The notes: generated by a model not told the origin, from the sequence alone. Shown: positions 1 through 8,001, counted from the stretch's first letter. The stretch is DNA of 64,000 nucleotides from Pseudomonas bharatica CSV86 (GCF_000319305.2 NZ_AMWJ02000002.1:2370001-2434000); one strand, 5' to 3'. Program-made: numbers and translations.

Positions 1-308
1 ATGAACAGCGAGGTGTCCTTGTTCGATGCGCCGGTACGGAAATTCAGGCTCGGCACTTGCTGGACGATGCTCGCCACGCTGTTACGGTTTTCCCGTTCCA
101 GTTGCTCGCCATCCACCACCGAGACGGCGACCGGCACCTGTTGCAGCGAGGCTTCGCGGCGGGTGGCGGTGACGGTCACGGCCTTGAGGGTCGGACTGTC
201 ACCTTGAGCGGCCGGGCTGGTGTCGGCAGCCATTACCGGCGCCATCGGCAAGGCGCTCAGCGCGAGCGCGCCGAGGGCCAGGCGTTGACGGCGGATGGCC
301 TGGGCCAA
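1..308 (-). CDS. TonB-dependent outer-membrane receptor, N-terminal part (runs off window)
   Basis: The reverse strand is open from the window edge and reads a signal-peptide-like stretch (LALGALALSALPMAPVMAAD), then a plug-domain start with VTATRREASLQQVPVAVSVVDG and VASIVQQVPSL. This pattern is typical of TonB-dependent receptors, which import iron chelates, cofactors or sugars across the outer membrane using TonB energy. Only about 100 residues are visible, so the substrate cannot be named. I see no ATG in frame upstream of the signal sequence. TTG at 308 is a tentative start, and an earlier start or an error in this region is possible. The gene is divergent from the LacI-type regulator at 560, with a palindromic operator between them, which suggests control by that regulator. 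Confidence 0.75.
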   Translation of the reverse strand, partial: MAQAIRRQRLALGALALSALPMAPVMAADTSPAAQGDSPTLKAVTVTATRREASLQQVPVAVSVVDGEQLERENRNSVASIVQQVPSLNFRTGASNKDTSLF

Positions 309-460
309 GGGAGAAGTGGTGGGGAAAACGCAGCGCGGCTGTGCATGGTTTGCTACTCGAAGAATGCCCTGTCCACCGCGATCGCTGATCGCGGCGCCTG
401 ATGAAACGTCAGCGCGGGGTTCTTGGGCATTCGCTCGTGCGAGTAGCAGACAAACCACTT

Positions 461-474
461 TGTTAGCGCTAACA
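461..474. promoter_or_regulatory. Perfect 14-bp palindrome, probable LacI-family operator
   Basis: TGTTAGCGCTAACA is a perfect palindrome with a central CG, the usual shape of a LacI/GalR-family operator, and it resembles the gluconate-repressor operators of enteric bacteria. It lies 86 bp before the start of the LacI-type gene and about 150 bp from the divergent receptor gene, so it could control both. The rest of the 309-559 gap shows no gene. Confidence 0.6.
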
Positions 475-559
475 TCGCCAGTATCATCGGGCGCCAAATA
501 GATCGTCCAATACTGAAAAATTACTTTTATATGCGTTTTGGTTTTTAAGGACATGCCTC

Positions 560-1534
560 GTGAGCGATGAAAAAAGCCCGCCCCGCAAGCGCCGTGGCGC
601 CGGTCGCGTCACCCTGCAGGCGGTGGCGCGGGCTGCCGGGGTCTCGGCGATCACCGTGTCGCGCTACTTCAACCAGCCGGAGCAGGTTTCCCCGGAACGG
701 CGCGAGCGGATCGCCGAAGTGGTGGCCGAATTGGGCTATGTGCCGAACCTGGTGGCGGGCGGGCTGGCCTCGGCGCGAGGGCGGATCGTCGGCATGGTGA
801 TCCCCAACATCTCCGGGCCGATCTTTGCCGACACCATCCAGGGCTTCAGCGACACCCTCAGTCGACATGGCTACCAGTTGCTGCTGGCTTCCAGCTACTT
901 CTCCGTCGAGCAGGAAGAAAATGCCGTGCGCGCCTTCCTCGGCTGGTCGCCGGCAGCGCTGGTGCTGACCAGCCACTTCCACAGTGCGGCCACGGAAAAG
1001 ATGCTCGCCGAGGCGGATATCCCCCTGGTGGAAACCTGGGACTACCGGCCCGAGCGGGCGCCGGTGCAGATCGGGTTTTCCCATCATGAGGTTGGGGTGG
1101 TAGCGACGCGGTATCTGCACGACAAGGGATACCGGCGTATAGCCTTCGTGCAGAACAGTGCGGCGGGGGACTTCAGCGCGCTGGAGCGGCGGGACGGCTA
1201 TATCGAGGCGCTGACCGCGCTGGGTGTCGAACCGCAGGTATTCGCACCGGAGACGGACCTGGCGCCGTTCGAAGCGGGGAAGCAAGCGATGCTGGCGTTG
1301 ATGGAATCAGCGCAGCGGCCGGAAGCGATCATCTTTGCCAATGACAACCTGGCGGCAGGGGCTCTGCTGGCCGGCCAGCGCGCGGGGTACAGGATCCCCG
1401 AGGATTGTGCGGTGATGGGGTTCGGGGACTATCCGTTCGCCGGGATGCTGATGCCTGGGCTGACCACGGTGAAACCGCCGGCGTTGCAGATGGGGGTCAT
1501 GGCGGCTGAGCGGGTGTTGCAGCAGCTGGGGTGA
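560..1534 (+). CDS. LacI/GalR-family transcriptional regulator (GntR-like)
   Basis: The 324-residue protein has the full LacI-family layout. A basic N-terminus precedes a helix-turn-helix at residues about 16-40 (VTLQAVARAAGVSAITVSRYFN), the hinge follows (LASARGRIVGMVIPNISGPIFA), and a periplasmic-binding-protein-like effector domain runs to the end, with the typical GFGDYPFAGMLMPGLTTVKPP segment near the C-terminus. The start is GTG at 560, preceded by AAGGA. It resembles the gluconate repressors that Pseudomonas places beside gntK/gntP, but those genes are not here. Its only close partners are the divergent TonB receptor and the operator at 461-474, so autoregulation and control of the receptor are inferred. 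The effector sugar is unknown. Confidence 0.88.
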   Translation: MSDEKSPPRKRRGAGRVTLQAVARAAGVSAITVSRYFNQPEQVSPERRERIAEVVAELGYVPNLVAGGLASARGRIVGMVIPNISGPIFADTIQGFSDTLSRHGYQLLLASSYFSVEQEENAVRAFLGWSPAALVLTSHFHSAATEKMLAEADIPLVETWDYRPERAPVQIGFSHHEVGVVATRYLHDKGYRRIAFVQNSAAGDFSALERRDGYIEALTALGVEPQVFAPETDLAPFEAGKQAMLALMESAQRPEAIIFANDNLAAGALLAGQRAGYRIPEDCAVMGFGDYPFAGMLMPGLTTVKPPALQMGVMAAERVLQQLG

Positions 1535-1602
1535 TCGAGGGGGAGGCGGTGCAGTTGAATTTGTTGGGGTGCTTGGTGGTTGCCCGGGAAAGCGCTTGAA
1601 AA

Positions 1603-2061
1603 CTATCTATTGCGAATGCGCCACCTGAGCCTTTCGTTTCTAGGGATGGCCCAAGCATGGAGGGGAATGCAGATGACAGCGACCCAAATAATTGACGGGT
1701 TAGCAATAAGCAGTTCGGGGCGATAACCGTAGAACAGGAAATGCTGAAACTCCAACACCGTACTGTGATAGGAGACTATTGAAACGTTAAAAAAGAAACA
1801 TATCCCAAACACAAGCCGGCCTAAGTCAGGATGCGTGAAACAAAATTTCAGAACAAACGCAATAAGCAAAAGCACAACCGAGCAGCAAAAATATAACACC
1901 CCAAACATGACGCCCCCCACATCAGATCCGAAAAATAAAAAGCCAACCACCTTAGTGCCATCAGGAGCATAAGGAAGGGCTATCACAAGAACCCTATTAA
2001 TCCCTGAAATCTTTACCTCGTAGATCGGTAGGGGACTGCGACCTGAATCTATATCATTCAC
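1603..2061 (-). CDS. Small membrane protein D, probable T6SS immunity paralog
   Basis: The 152-residue product has a hydrophilic N-terminus of about 45 residues, unlike its neighbours, and then hydrophobic segments near residues 50-75, 84-102 and 122-135. It ends in a basic tail after HAWAIPRNERLRW. The H-x4-P-basic ending recalls proteins A and B upstream. It starts at GTG 2061, three bases after the stop of protein C, so it is the last gene of the operon. I recognise no named domain. Immunity function is inferred only from its position behind an Hcp/DUF4225 pair and from similarity to its neighbours. It is the most divergent of the four, so membership of the paralog family is the least certain. 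Its AT-rich composition differs from the flanking genes. Confidence 0.6.
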   Translation of the reverse strand: MNDIDSGRSPLPIYEVKISGINRVLVIALPYAPDGTKVVGFLFFGSDVGGVMFGVLYFCCSVVLLLIAFVLKFCFTHPDLGRLVFGICFFFNVSIVSYHSTVLEFQHFLFYGYRPELLIANPSIIWVAVICIPLHAWAIPRNERLRWRIRNR

Positions 2062-2064
2062 ATG

Positions 2065-2415
2065 CTATAGCTTCATTGGGAGCTTTTGCTTTCGGCGGAA
2101 AAAACGCCTACGCTCCCATGGCACAGGAAGCGCTAGGACATGAGCCGGACCAAAGAAAAACGCTAACCATGTCAGAACTGGATAATCAGAGCTCAAATTT
2201 GGAAAGCAAAGTTCCTCTGTCAAACAACCCTCCATGAAAAGCCGCCAATGAAACATAAGAAAAAAAGCGGCTGGAAACATAAACACCCAAACCTTTATTT
2301 CTGAGTAGTGAGCACCGGACCATCTGCGCCCTATAGAAAAAGCAACAAAAACAAAAAACATTGAGCAACAAAAATACAGAAGCGTTATCATCTTTTCCCT
2401 CATACCAAAATCCAT
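2065..2415 (-). CDS. Small membrane protein C, probable T6SS immunity paralog
   Basis: The 116-residue protein has about three hydrophobic segments, a mid-protein EGCLTEELCF motif that lines up with QGCMVFTECL in A and RDCMLFFKCF in B, and a basic tail after ALPVPWERRRFF. These shared landmarks suggest tandem duplication. The ATG at 2415 directly follows the TAA of protein B with no gap. ATG at 2394 (after GAGGG) is an alternative start. The neighbourhood (Hcp, DUF4225, then stacked membrane proteins) suggests an inner-membrane immunity protein, but no characterised family is recognised. Confidence 0.65.
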   Translation of the reverse strand: MDFGMREKMITLLYFCCSMFFVFVAFSIGRRWSGAHYSEIKVWVFMFPAAFFLMFHWRLFMEGCLTEELCFPNLSSDYPVLTWLAFFFGPAHVLALPVPWERRRFFRRKQKLPMKL

Positions 2416-2733
2416 TTATCGCATTTTTCTTCTTAGCCTAAAAAGCCGCCAAGGTTCCCATTGTGTGGGAATGGCAAAGCAGTGAAGAAAAGTGGCTGCG
2501 GTCGCTACCATTTCCACTATCAAATTATTTTTGATGAGCCCAAGAAAGCATTTAAAAAACAGCATGCAGTCACGCTGGGTAAGCTCTATATAAAATAAAA
2601 CACAGAAGCCATTGAAAAGAACAAGAGAGCCCGCAATTAACTTGTTGTAATTTCTTCCTGAAAACCTATATCTAAGAATGTATGCAAGAACCACAACTAA
2701 GGCCGTGAAAAATACAAGCACGTGAGCAATCAC
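2416..2733 (-). CDS. Small membrane protein B, probable T6SS immunity paralog
   Basis: The 105-residue protein has three predicted membrane segments (residues about 4-20, 32-50 and 70-88), a central RDCMLFFKCF motif, and an end reading HCFAIP then WRLFRLRRK. Both motifs recur in its neighbours. The start is GTG at 2733 inside a GTGA overlap with the reading frame that ends at 2730, which indicates translational coupling to gene A once A is corrected for a likely frameshift. It is probably an inner-membrane immunity protein for the upstream effector or a related one. This is inferred from context and was not recognised from a family. Confidence 0.68.
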   Translation of the reverse strand: MIAHVLVFFTALVVVLAYILRYRFSGRNYNKLIAGSLVLFNGFCVLFYIELTQRDCMLFFKCFLGLIKNNLIVEMVATAATFLHCFAIPTQWEPWRLFRLRRKMR

Positions 2734-3103
2734 TTCTTAGCTTCCTGAGCCGCTTCGTAGGCCTGATAGGCTATCCAGCCACCCATTGCGCCATGAAATA
2801 AACTTTCAATTATTTGCCGCAAGACTTTCTTGCCACCGGAAAAGAGCAAGCATGTAATATTGCAGCAACAAATGCCACCGCTGCCATCAAAGGATAATTC
2901 TGATATTCCTTACCAAGACACTCAGTAAACACCATGCAGCCTTGGTCAACGAATCTCATGTAAGCACATATAAACACAAAATTGAAAACCCCAGAAAAGC
3001 AATATCGCCACGACTCATATTTTATTTTTGAGCTTCGCCATTTAAAAAAGAATGCACAGCTTAGACTGACCAAAACCAACATCCAGAGATCGACAAAACT
3101 CAC
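2730..3103 (-). CDS. Small membrane protein A, probable T6SS immunity paralog, apparent frameshift
   Basis: GTG at 3103 lies in a GTGA overlap with the corrected end of the DUF4225 gene. The sequence as given encodes 97 residues ending at 2810 (tail PVARKSCGK). It has membrane segments at about 5-20, 35-50 and 72-90 and the motif QGCMVFTECL. Adding one A in the short run at 2826-2828 extends the frame through VLRQIIESLFHGAMGG to a TGA at 2730-2732, giving about 124 residues and a second GTGA overlap, with gene B. That restored coupling makes a lost base likelier than a natural early stop. The alternative is a genuine 97-residue protein followed by a tiny separate ORF. Confidence 0.6.
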
Positions 3104-3800
3104 TTCTTTGACTCTTGATAGGTTTGCTCAAGCGTACTTACATCTGCACCGACATCGACCCAAAGGCTAAACTTGCCCATTCTTGTATAAGCACGCACGA
3201 AATCAGAGTCAATATAGTTAAATAGTTTCCAGCTTCCCGGCCGCCTCACCTTCCTCAAAAGCCCATAAATGGATAGACCTATATCCGCCCCCCATAGGCC
3301 ACATTCCCATGACTAGGTTTTCCACCTAAAGCAGTCGCACCCTGTTGATAGAGCGCTCTCAGAGGCCCAACAGTATCGTCACGACCAGTACGAAGATTTT
3401 CAACGTTCTCTAAAACATTGTTGGCGCCATGCAATGCCAGCGGAAATCCAACTACGCACCCCGCTGCAGTTCCACAGAGACCAACACCACCCACAAACTG
3501 ATATGTGCCGGCAACTACTCCCAAGCCCTGCCGCCCGATAGTAATTGAACGCTCAATCCAATGTCCGTACTCAAGCGCAATAGCTTTAAGCGCATCTTCG
3601 ACACTGACCTTGGCATCCCTGACATCCGATAAAAGCTGGCGCGTGTAAAGCGCTACCTGATGATTGAACTGTCCCCGCAATCCCCCATCCTGAATATGCT
3701 GCGAACTCACCATGCAGGCATACCGGGTCAGGTTCGCCGCACTCTGATGCAGTTCCTGCAGCTTTCTTTCACGCTGGTAAGACGAAAGTTGGGTGCTCAT
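3100..3800 (-). CDS. DUF4225-type candidate T6SS effector, apparent frameshift in a G6 run
   Basis: The start is ATG 3800 (MSTQLSSYQRERK) behind a clear GGAGG, overlapping the end of hcp by 32 nt. The protein has a helical N-terminal half and then a glycine-rich hydrophobic hairpin at residues about 105-140 (GLGVVAGTYQFVGGVGLCG...GCVVGFPLALHG) that could insert in membranes. As given, the frame stops at 3279 (YGGRI). One extra base in the G6 run at 3288-3293 continues as ADIGLSIYGLLRKV and then WKLFNYIDSDFVRAYTRMGK, ending at 3100 (about 233 residues) in a GTGA overlap with gene A. I recall DUF4225 proteins near Rhs/T6SS genes. Their biochemical activity is unknown to me. The effector role is inferred from hcp upstream and the membrane proteins downstream. 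Confidence 0.68.
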
Positions 3801-4278
3801 TCCTCCAGCCCGAGAACGCGAAGCTAGTGGTGGTCGCGATGTGGTGAGTCCAGGTGATGCTGCTGTAGCGCAACACGAGTTGCTCGGTCGCCTGGGCATC
3901 GTTGAACATCAGTACGTCAGGGATATTGAGGGTGACACTCACGACCCGCGCGCCTTTCAACAGGACGGTGTAGTACTTCTGATCGAACGATCCAGCCCTG
4001 CGATAGAGATCGATTTCACACTCGATTTCTTCCCGGTCGGTCAAAGCCTTTGCCAACAACGGACTGGCCTTGTCCAGTAGCTTGTGGATGACAAAGGGAT
4101 TGTGAACAGCACTGGAAACGTTGCTGACGCTGGTCATCGTGTGAGTCATCGACAGCACGAGGATCTGATCGGTGTGCCCAGCCTGGCACAGGTTACCGAT
4201 GGATTCCGGGGTAGAACACCTCGCAGAAATCAGCCCGCTCTTCGTGCCGGTAATGCGCATATAGCTGTGATTGGCCAT
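3769..4278 (-). CDS. hcp: Hcp-family T6SS tube protein (TssD)
   Basis: The 169-residue protein begins MANHSYMRITGTKSGLIS and continues with CSTPESIGN and QAGHTDQILVLSMTH, the hallmark N-terminus of the Pseudomonas Hcp/TssD family. Hcp forms the hexameric tube of the T6SS and can carry or chaperone effectors. The ATG at 4278 is chosen because homologs start there, although the frame stays open to 4410. No baseplate or sheath genes are nearby, so this is an orphan hcp cassette that would depend on a T6SS encoded elsewhere. It is the first gene of a minus-strand operon running to 1603. Confidence 0.85.
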   Translation of the reverse strand: MANHSYMRITGTKSGLISARCSTPESIGNLCQAGHTDQILVLSMTHTMTSVSNVSSAVHNPFVIHKLLDKASPLLAKALTDREEIECEIDLYRRAGSFDQKYYTVLLKGARVVSVTLNIPDVLMFNDAQATEQLVLRYSSITWTHHIATTTSFAFSGWRNEHPTFVLPA

Positions 4279-4413
4279 GATCGAACGCCACTTGTAGGTT
4301 GGAGTTCGCAGCCTAGAGAGGTGAGACGGCAGCGTCTGTGAGACGTTTCCGAGAGAGTGTGCGGATTTTCGGAAAGCTGGCGGGAGGATCCCGTTTCCGG
4401 GAAAACACATAAC

Positions 4414-4503
4414 CCTGTGGGAGCTGGCTTGCCAGCGATTGGGCCCGACCTGACAACATTTTTGTCATTGCCGGCCTCATCGCTGGCAAGCCAGCTCCCA
4501 CAG
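4414..4503. repeat. Paired REP element
   Basis: Two inverted copies of the unit CTGTGGGAGCTGGCTTGCCA...GCGAT flank a loop of about 30 bp. The same unit occurs in eight gaps of this window and is a Pseudomonas REP sequence (RAYT-associated repeats are the usual source). It lies between the hcp operon and betT. Confidence 0.9.
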
Positions 4504-4514
4504 TGACTGCGCTG

Positions 4515-6500
4515 CTAGCGCACCAGATGCAGATACTGCAAATGCCGCTCGTACTGGTCGAGGATGTCGTTGATGATCTGCTCCTTGCTGTAGCCCATCA
4601 GGTCATAGTCCTGGCTACCCTCGGCCAGATGCACCTCGGCGCGGTAGTACCGGCGGTTCTTCAGTTCCTGCGTGCCCAATCCGGCCAGGGCGAAGGATGG
4701 CGTGAAGTAGCCGCGCATCTGCACCTGGTAGAGGAACGGCTGCTCCTCGCCATGGCCGATCTTCAGGCTGACATTGTCGTGACTCGGATCCTCCTGGGTG
4801 ATGACGCTCAGCCCCTTTTCCGCATAGACCTCGGTCACCTCGGCAATCGCCGGGCGCACTACGTCGTCCATGAAGCGATAGACCTCGTCGCGCGACGGGA
4901 AGTGCACCGCCTGGCTCAGGCGCTGGCGCCAGCCGCCCTTGCCGCGGCGCGAGCTGGCGAACGGCGCCAGCGAGTGCATCTGCGCGATCTGCCGCTGCGA
5001 CTCCAGATAGAACGCCTTGTGCAGGCCCCACATCATCGCCAGCAGGATCACCGAGAACGGCAACGAGGTGAGCACCACCGCCGACTTCAAGGAGTCGATG
5101 CTGCCGGCGAACAACAGCCCGCTGGTGACCAGCGCGGTCATCACGCCCCAGAACACGCGCAACCAGTTCGGCCCGTCTTCGTCGGTACTGCCGCCCTTGG
5201 CCGACAAGGTCGAGAGCACCACGGTGCCGGAGTCGGCCGAGGTGACGAAGAAGACGAAGCTGATGAACACGGTGACGGCGATCACCACCTTGCTCCACGG
5301 GTAGGTTTCCAGCAGCAGGTACAGGGTCATCGACGGATTCTCGATGGCCGAGTCGGCCAGCGCGGTCATGCCGTGGTCAAGCACCTGGGTCAGGGCACTG
5401 TTGCCAAAGATCGACATCCACGCGAGGGTGAAGCCGAGCGGGATCAGCAGCACGCCGAAGACGAACTCGCGAATGGTCCGGCCCCGGGAAATACGTGCGA
5501 TGAACAGCCCCACGAAGGGCGCCCAGGCAATCCACCAGGCCCAATAGAACACCGTCCAGTTGCCCAGCCAGTCGTTGGACTGGTTGTAGGCATATACGTC
5601 GAAGCTCTTGCGCGGCAACACCGCGAGGTAGTCGCCAAGGTTCTGGATCAGGGTGTTGAACAGGTGCTGGGTGGGACCGGCGAACAGCACGAACAGCAGC
5701 AGCGCACAGGCGAGAAACAGGTTGATGTCGGACATCACCCGCACGCCCTTCTCCACCCCGGCGACGGCCACCATCACCGCAGCGCCCATCATCAGGGCGA
5801 TCAGCGCGACCTGTATCCATTGGGTGTGGGCGATACCGAACAGGTAGTCGAGCCCGGAATTGAGATGGAGCACGCCGAAGCCCATGTCGGCGCCGAGGCC
5901 GAACACCGTGGCGATGATGCCGAAACCATCCACCGCGTAGCCGATCGGCCCGTTGATGCGCTTGCCGATCAGCGGATACAGCGCCGAGCGCAGGGCCAGC
6001 GGCAGGTTGTGGCGATAGGCGAAATAGGCCAGGGCCATGCCGACAAAAGCAAATACGCCCCAGCCGTGCAGGCCCCAGTGCAGGAACAGCACCTGCATCG
6101 CCTGGCGCCCCGCCTCCACCGTGCCGGCTTCGCCCTGGGGCGGCTGCATCAGGTGGGTCAGGGGTTCGGAGACACAGAAGAAGAACAAGGTGATGCTGAT
6201 CCCCGCGGCGAACAGCATGCCGGCCCAGGACAGGTAGCTGAACTCGGGCTCGTCATGGTCGGCACCAAGCTTGATCTTGCCGTAGCCGGACAGCGCGGTG
6301 ACCACCACGAACACCAGGTACAGGGTCATGGCCAGCATGTAGTACCAGCCGACGGTGTGCGCCGCCCAGTTCTGCGCGGCCAGCAGCCACTCGCCAGCGG
6401 CCTGCGGGTTGGCGATGACGGTCAGGGCGAACAGCAGGATGAAGGTGGCGGCGAAGTAGAACACCGGAGGGTTCATGCGGATCCTGGACGGGGCATTCAT
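4515..6500 (-). CDS. betT: BCCT-family choline/betaine transporter
   Basis: This 661-residue integral membrane protein shows the BCCT core: twelve hydrophobic segments, FLHWGLHGWGVFAFVG, the signature FYWAWWIAWAPFVGLFIARISRGRTIREF, and FVTSADSGTVVLSTL. A cytoplasmic C-terminal tail of about 150 residues follows TM12, as in BetT osmosensing transporters. It would import choline, as precursor of glycine betaine or as carbon source, with protons or sodium. The ATG at 6500 (MNAPSRIRMNPPVFYF) is chosen over upstream in-frame codons because the hydrophobic domain starts 10 residues later and an AGGTACTTC-type RBS region precedes it. No betIBA genes are adjacent, so it appears monocistronic. Substrate assignment is by family. 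Confidence 0.87.
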   Translation of the reverse strand: MNAPSRIRMNPPVFYFAATFILLFALTVIANPQAAGEWLLAAQNWAAHTVGWYYMLAMTLYLVFVVVTALSGYGKIKLGADHDEPEFSYLSWAGMLFAAGISITLFFFCVSEPLTHLMQPPQGEAGTVEAGRQAMQVLFLHWGLHGWGVFAFVGMALAYFAYRHNLPLALRSALYPLIGKRINGPIGYAVDGFGIIATVFGLGADMGFGVLHLNSGLDYLFGIAHTQWIQVALIALMMGAAVMVAVAGVEKGVRVMSDINLFLACALLLFVLFAGPTQHLFNTLIQNLGDYLAVLPRKSFDVYAYNQSNDWLGNWTVFYWAWWIAWAPFVGLFIARISRGRTIREFVFGVLLIPLGFTLAWMSIFGNSALTQVLDHGMTALADSAIENPSMTLYLLLETYPWSKVVIAVTVFISFVFFVTSADSGTVVLSTLSAKGGSTDEDGPNWLRVFWGVMTALVTSGLLFAGSIDSLKSAVVLTSLPFSVILLAMMWGLHKAFYLESQRQIAQMHSLAPFASSRRGKGGWRQRLSQAVHFPSRDEVYRFMDDVVRPAIAEVTEVYAEKGLSVITQEDPSHDNVSLKIGHGEEQPFLYQVQMRGYFTPSFALAGLGTQELKNRRYYRAEVHLAEGSQDYDLMGYSKEQIINDILDQYERHLQYLHLVR

Positions 6501-6685
6501 CGTTGAAGTACCTCGCAGGAACAAAGAGCGGTGGGGTTGAACGGGTTCAGCAAAGGCAGATCCTCCTGTTGAACACCGGCAGCGGACCAGCGTTTTTAAT
6601 TTGAACAAGCGTTCAAGTTAAACATGGATCGGGATTCGAGGCGACCTATGGCTGACTACTGGACTGGGAAATTTGTGCTGTTCTT

Positions 6686-6765
6686 GAGGGCCTCATCGCT
6701 GGCAAGCCAGCTCCCACAGGGATCGCGTAACCTGTGGGAGCTGGCTTGCCAGCGATGGGGCCCTC
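6686..6765. repeat. Paired REP element
   Basis: An inverted pair (GAGGGCCTCATCGCTGGCAA ... and its complement) occupies the 280-bp gap between the betT start and the serine acetyltransferase end. Nothing else is recognised in that gap. Confidence 0.9.
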
Positions 6766-6780
6766 GAGGCCACCCAAGAA

Positions 6781-7713
6781 TTACTTCTGCGCGCCCTCGT
6801 CCGACTGCAGGTTGGCCTGGGTGATATTGCTCTCTGCCGGCACGCTGCGGGTCAGCCAGACGTTACCGCCAATGGTCGAGCCCTTGCCGATGGTGATCCG
6901 CCCGAGAATGGTCGCCCCGGCATAGATCACCACGTCATCCTCGACAATCGGGTGGCGAGGATGGCCTTTCTGCAGCTTGCCGCATTCATCCTCGGGGAAG
7001 CGCTTGGCGCCCAGGGTGACGTGCTGGTAGATGCGCACGCGCTCGCCAATGATCGCGGTTTCGCCGATCACCACGCCGGTGCCATGGTCGATGAAGAAGC
7101 TAGGGCCGATCTGCGCGCCCGGGTGGATGTCGATCCCGGTGATGGAATGCGCCAGCTCGGAACTGATCCGCGCCAGCAGTGGCAGCCCGGCGCGGTAGAG
7201 GTGGTGGGCGAGACGGTGATGGATGATCGCCAGGACGCCGGGATAGCACAGCAGCACTTCGTCGACGCTGCGTGCCGCCGGGTCACCGTGGAAGGCGGCC
7301 AGTACATCGGTGTCGAGCAGCACGCGCATGGCCGGCAGGGCAGCGGCGAACTCCTGGATCAGGCGCAGCGCCCTGGCATCGACATCCGCGTCATCCTGCT
7401 TGTCATGGCGCGCGGCATAACGCAGTTCCAGGCGGGCCTGGGCGAGCAGCGAGGTCAGCGCCGAGTCGAGGGTGTGTCCGACATAGAAATCTTCGCTTTC
7501 CTCGCGCAGATCCACCGGGCCCAGGCGCATGGGGAACAGCGCACCACAGAGTTGTTCGAGGATCTGCCTGACCGCCTCGCGCGACGGCAGCTCGCGTCCG
7601 CCCTGCTCACCGCTGCTGCGGCCATTGCGGGTGCGCCACTCATCGCGGGCCGAACGAAGCTGGCCGACGATGGAATTCAATTGCCAATACCCGGACTGCG
7701 CGTTGTCGCTCAC
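6781..7713 (-). CDS. cysE: Serine O-acetyltransferase
   Basis: The 310-residue enzyme has an N-terminal helical region and then the left-handed beta-helix hexapeptide domain. Visible motifs are LAHSITGIDIHPGAQIGPSFFIDHGTGVVIGETA, RIYQHVTLGAK, HPIVEDDVVIYAGATILG and GGNVWLT. These place it in the serine acetyltransferase family (CysE/EpsC/SrpH), which makes O-acetylserine from L-serine and acetyl-CoA for cysteine synthesis. The catalytic His/Asp pair lies in the DIHPGA...DH segment. It is longer than the 258-residue CysE of P. aeruginosa and is probably the second, EpsC-like paralog. It is divergent from the D-cysteine/cystine genes, so the region groups cysteine supply functions. Confidence 0.88.
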   Translation of the reverse strand: MSDNAQSGYWQLNSIVGQLRSARDEWRTRNGRSSGEQGGRELPSREAVRQILEQLCGALFPMRLGPVDLREESEDFYVGHTLDSALTSLLAQARLELRYAARHDKQDDADVDARALRLIQEFAAALPAMRVLLDTDVLAAFHGDPAARSVDEVLLCYPGVLAIIHHRLAHHLYRAGLPLLARISSELAHSITGIDIHPGAQIGPSFFIDHGTGVVIGETAIIGERVRIYQHVTLGAKRFPEDECGKLQKGHPRHPIVEDDVVIYAGATILGRITIGKGSTIGGNVWLTRSVPAESNITQANLQSDEGAQK

Positions 7714-7863
7714 GGTTGTTTCTCCTGCTCGGCGGCATGGGACTGGTAGGGGAATGCCGCTCTCCTGTCCAGCACTCTACGTCATGGACGGGGGCTGGAA
7801 AAAATACCCTGTTATGACGGTTGGCTATATGCCATGCATAAGCAGGAATACCGGGGTGGCCAA

Positions 7864-7935
7864 ATCGCTGGCAAGCCAGCTCCCACAGGTTCAGTGGCGC
7901 CGCGGATACTTGTGGGAGCTGGCTTGCCAGCGATT
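7864..7935. repeat. Paired REP element
   Basis: An inverted REP pair in the divergent gap between cysE (7713) and dcyD (8002). An in-frame extension of dcyD runs through it but is not coding (see rejected items). Confidence 0.88.
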
Positions 7936-8001
7936 GGCAGCACAGTTGTCCGTGAGCCGATCACTGCTTATGCTCGAATTTTCCTACAACTGACCAAGCC
8001 C

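Noticed and set aside
2982..3170. Plus-strand 62-residue ORF opposite membrane protein A and the DUF4225 end
   Set aside because: It has no RBS or domain and lies opposite the better-supported coupled minus-strand frames.
4503..6506. A 667-residue open frame on the plus strand opposite betT
   Set aside because: It is a shadow of the BCCT gene: His/Arg/Gln-rich low-complexity sequence with no domain, while the minus strand gives a clear transporter.
7834..8001. N-terminal extension of D-cysteine desulfhydrase
   Set aside because: The extra residues are encoded by a REP repeat; the family starts at MIERQLSRFNR.
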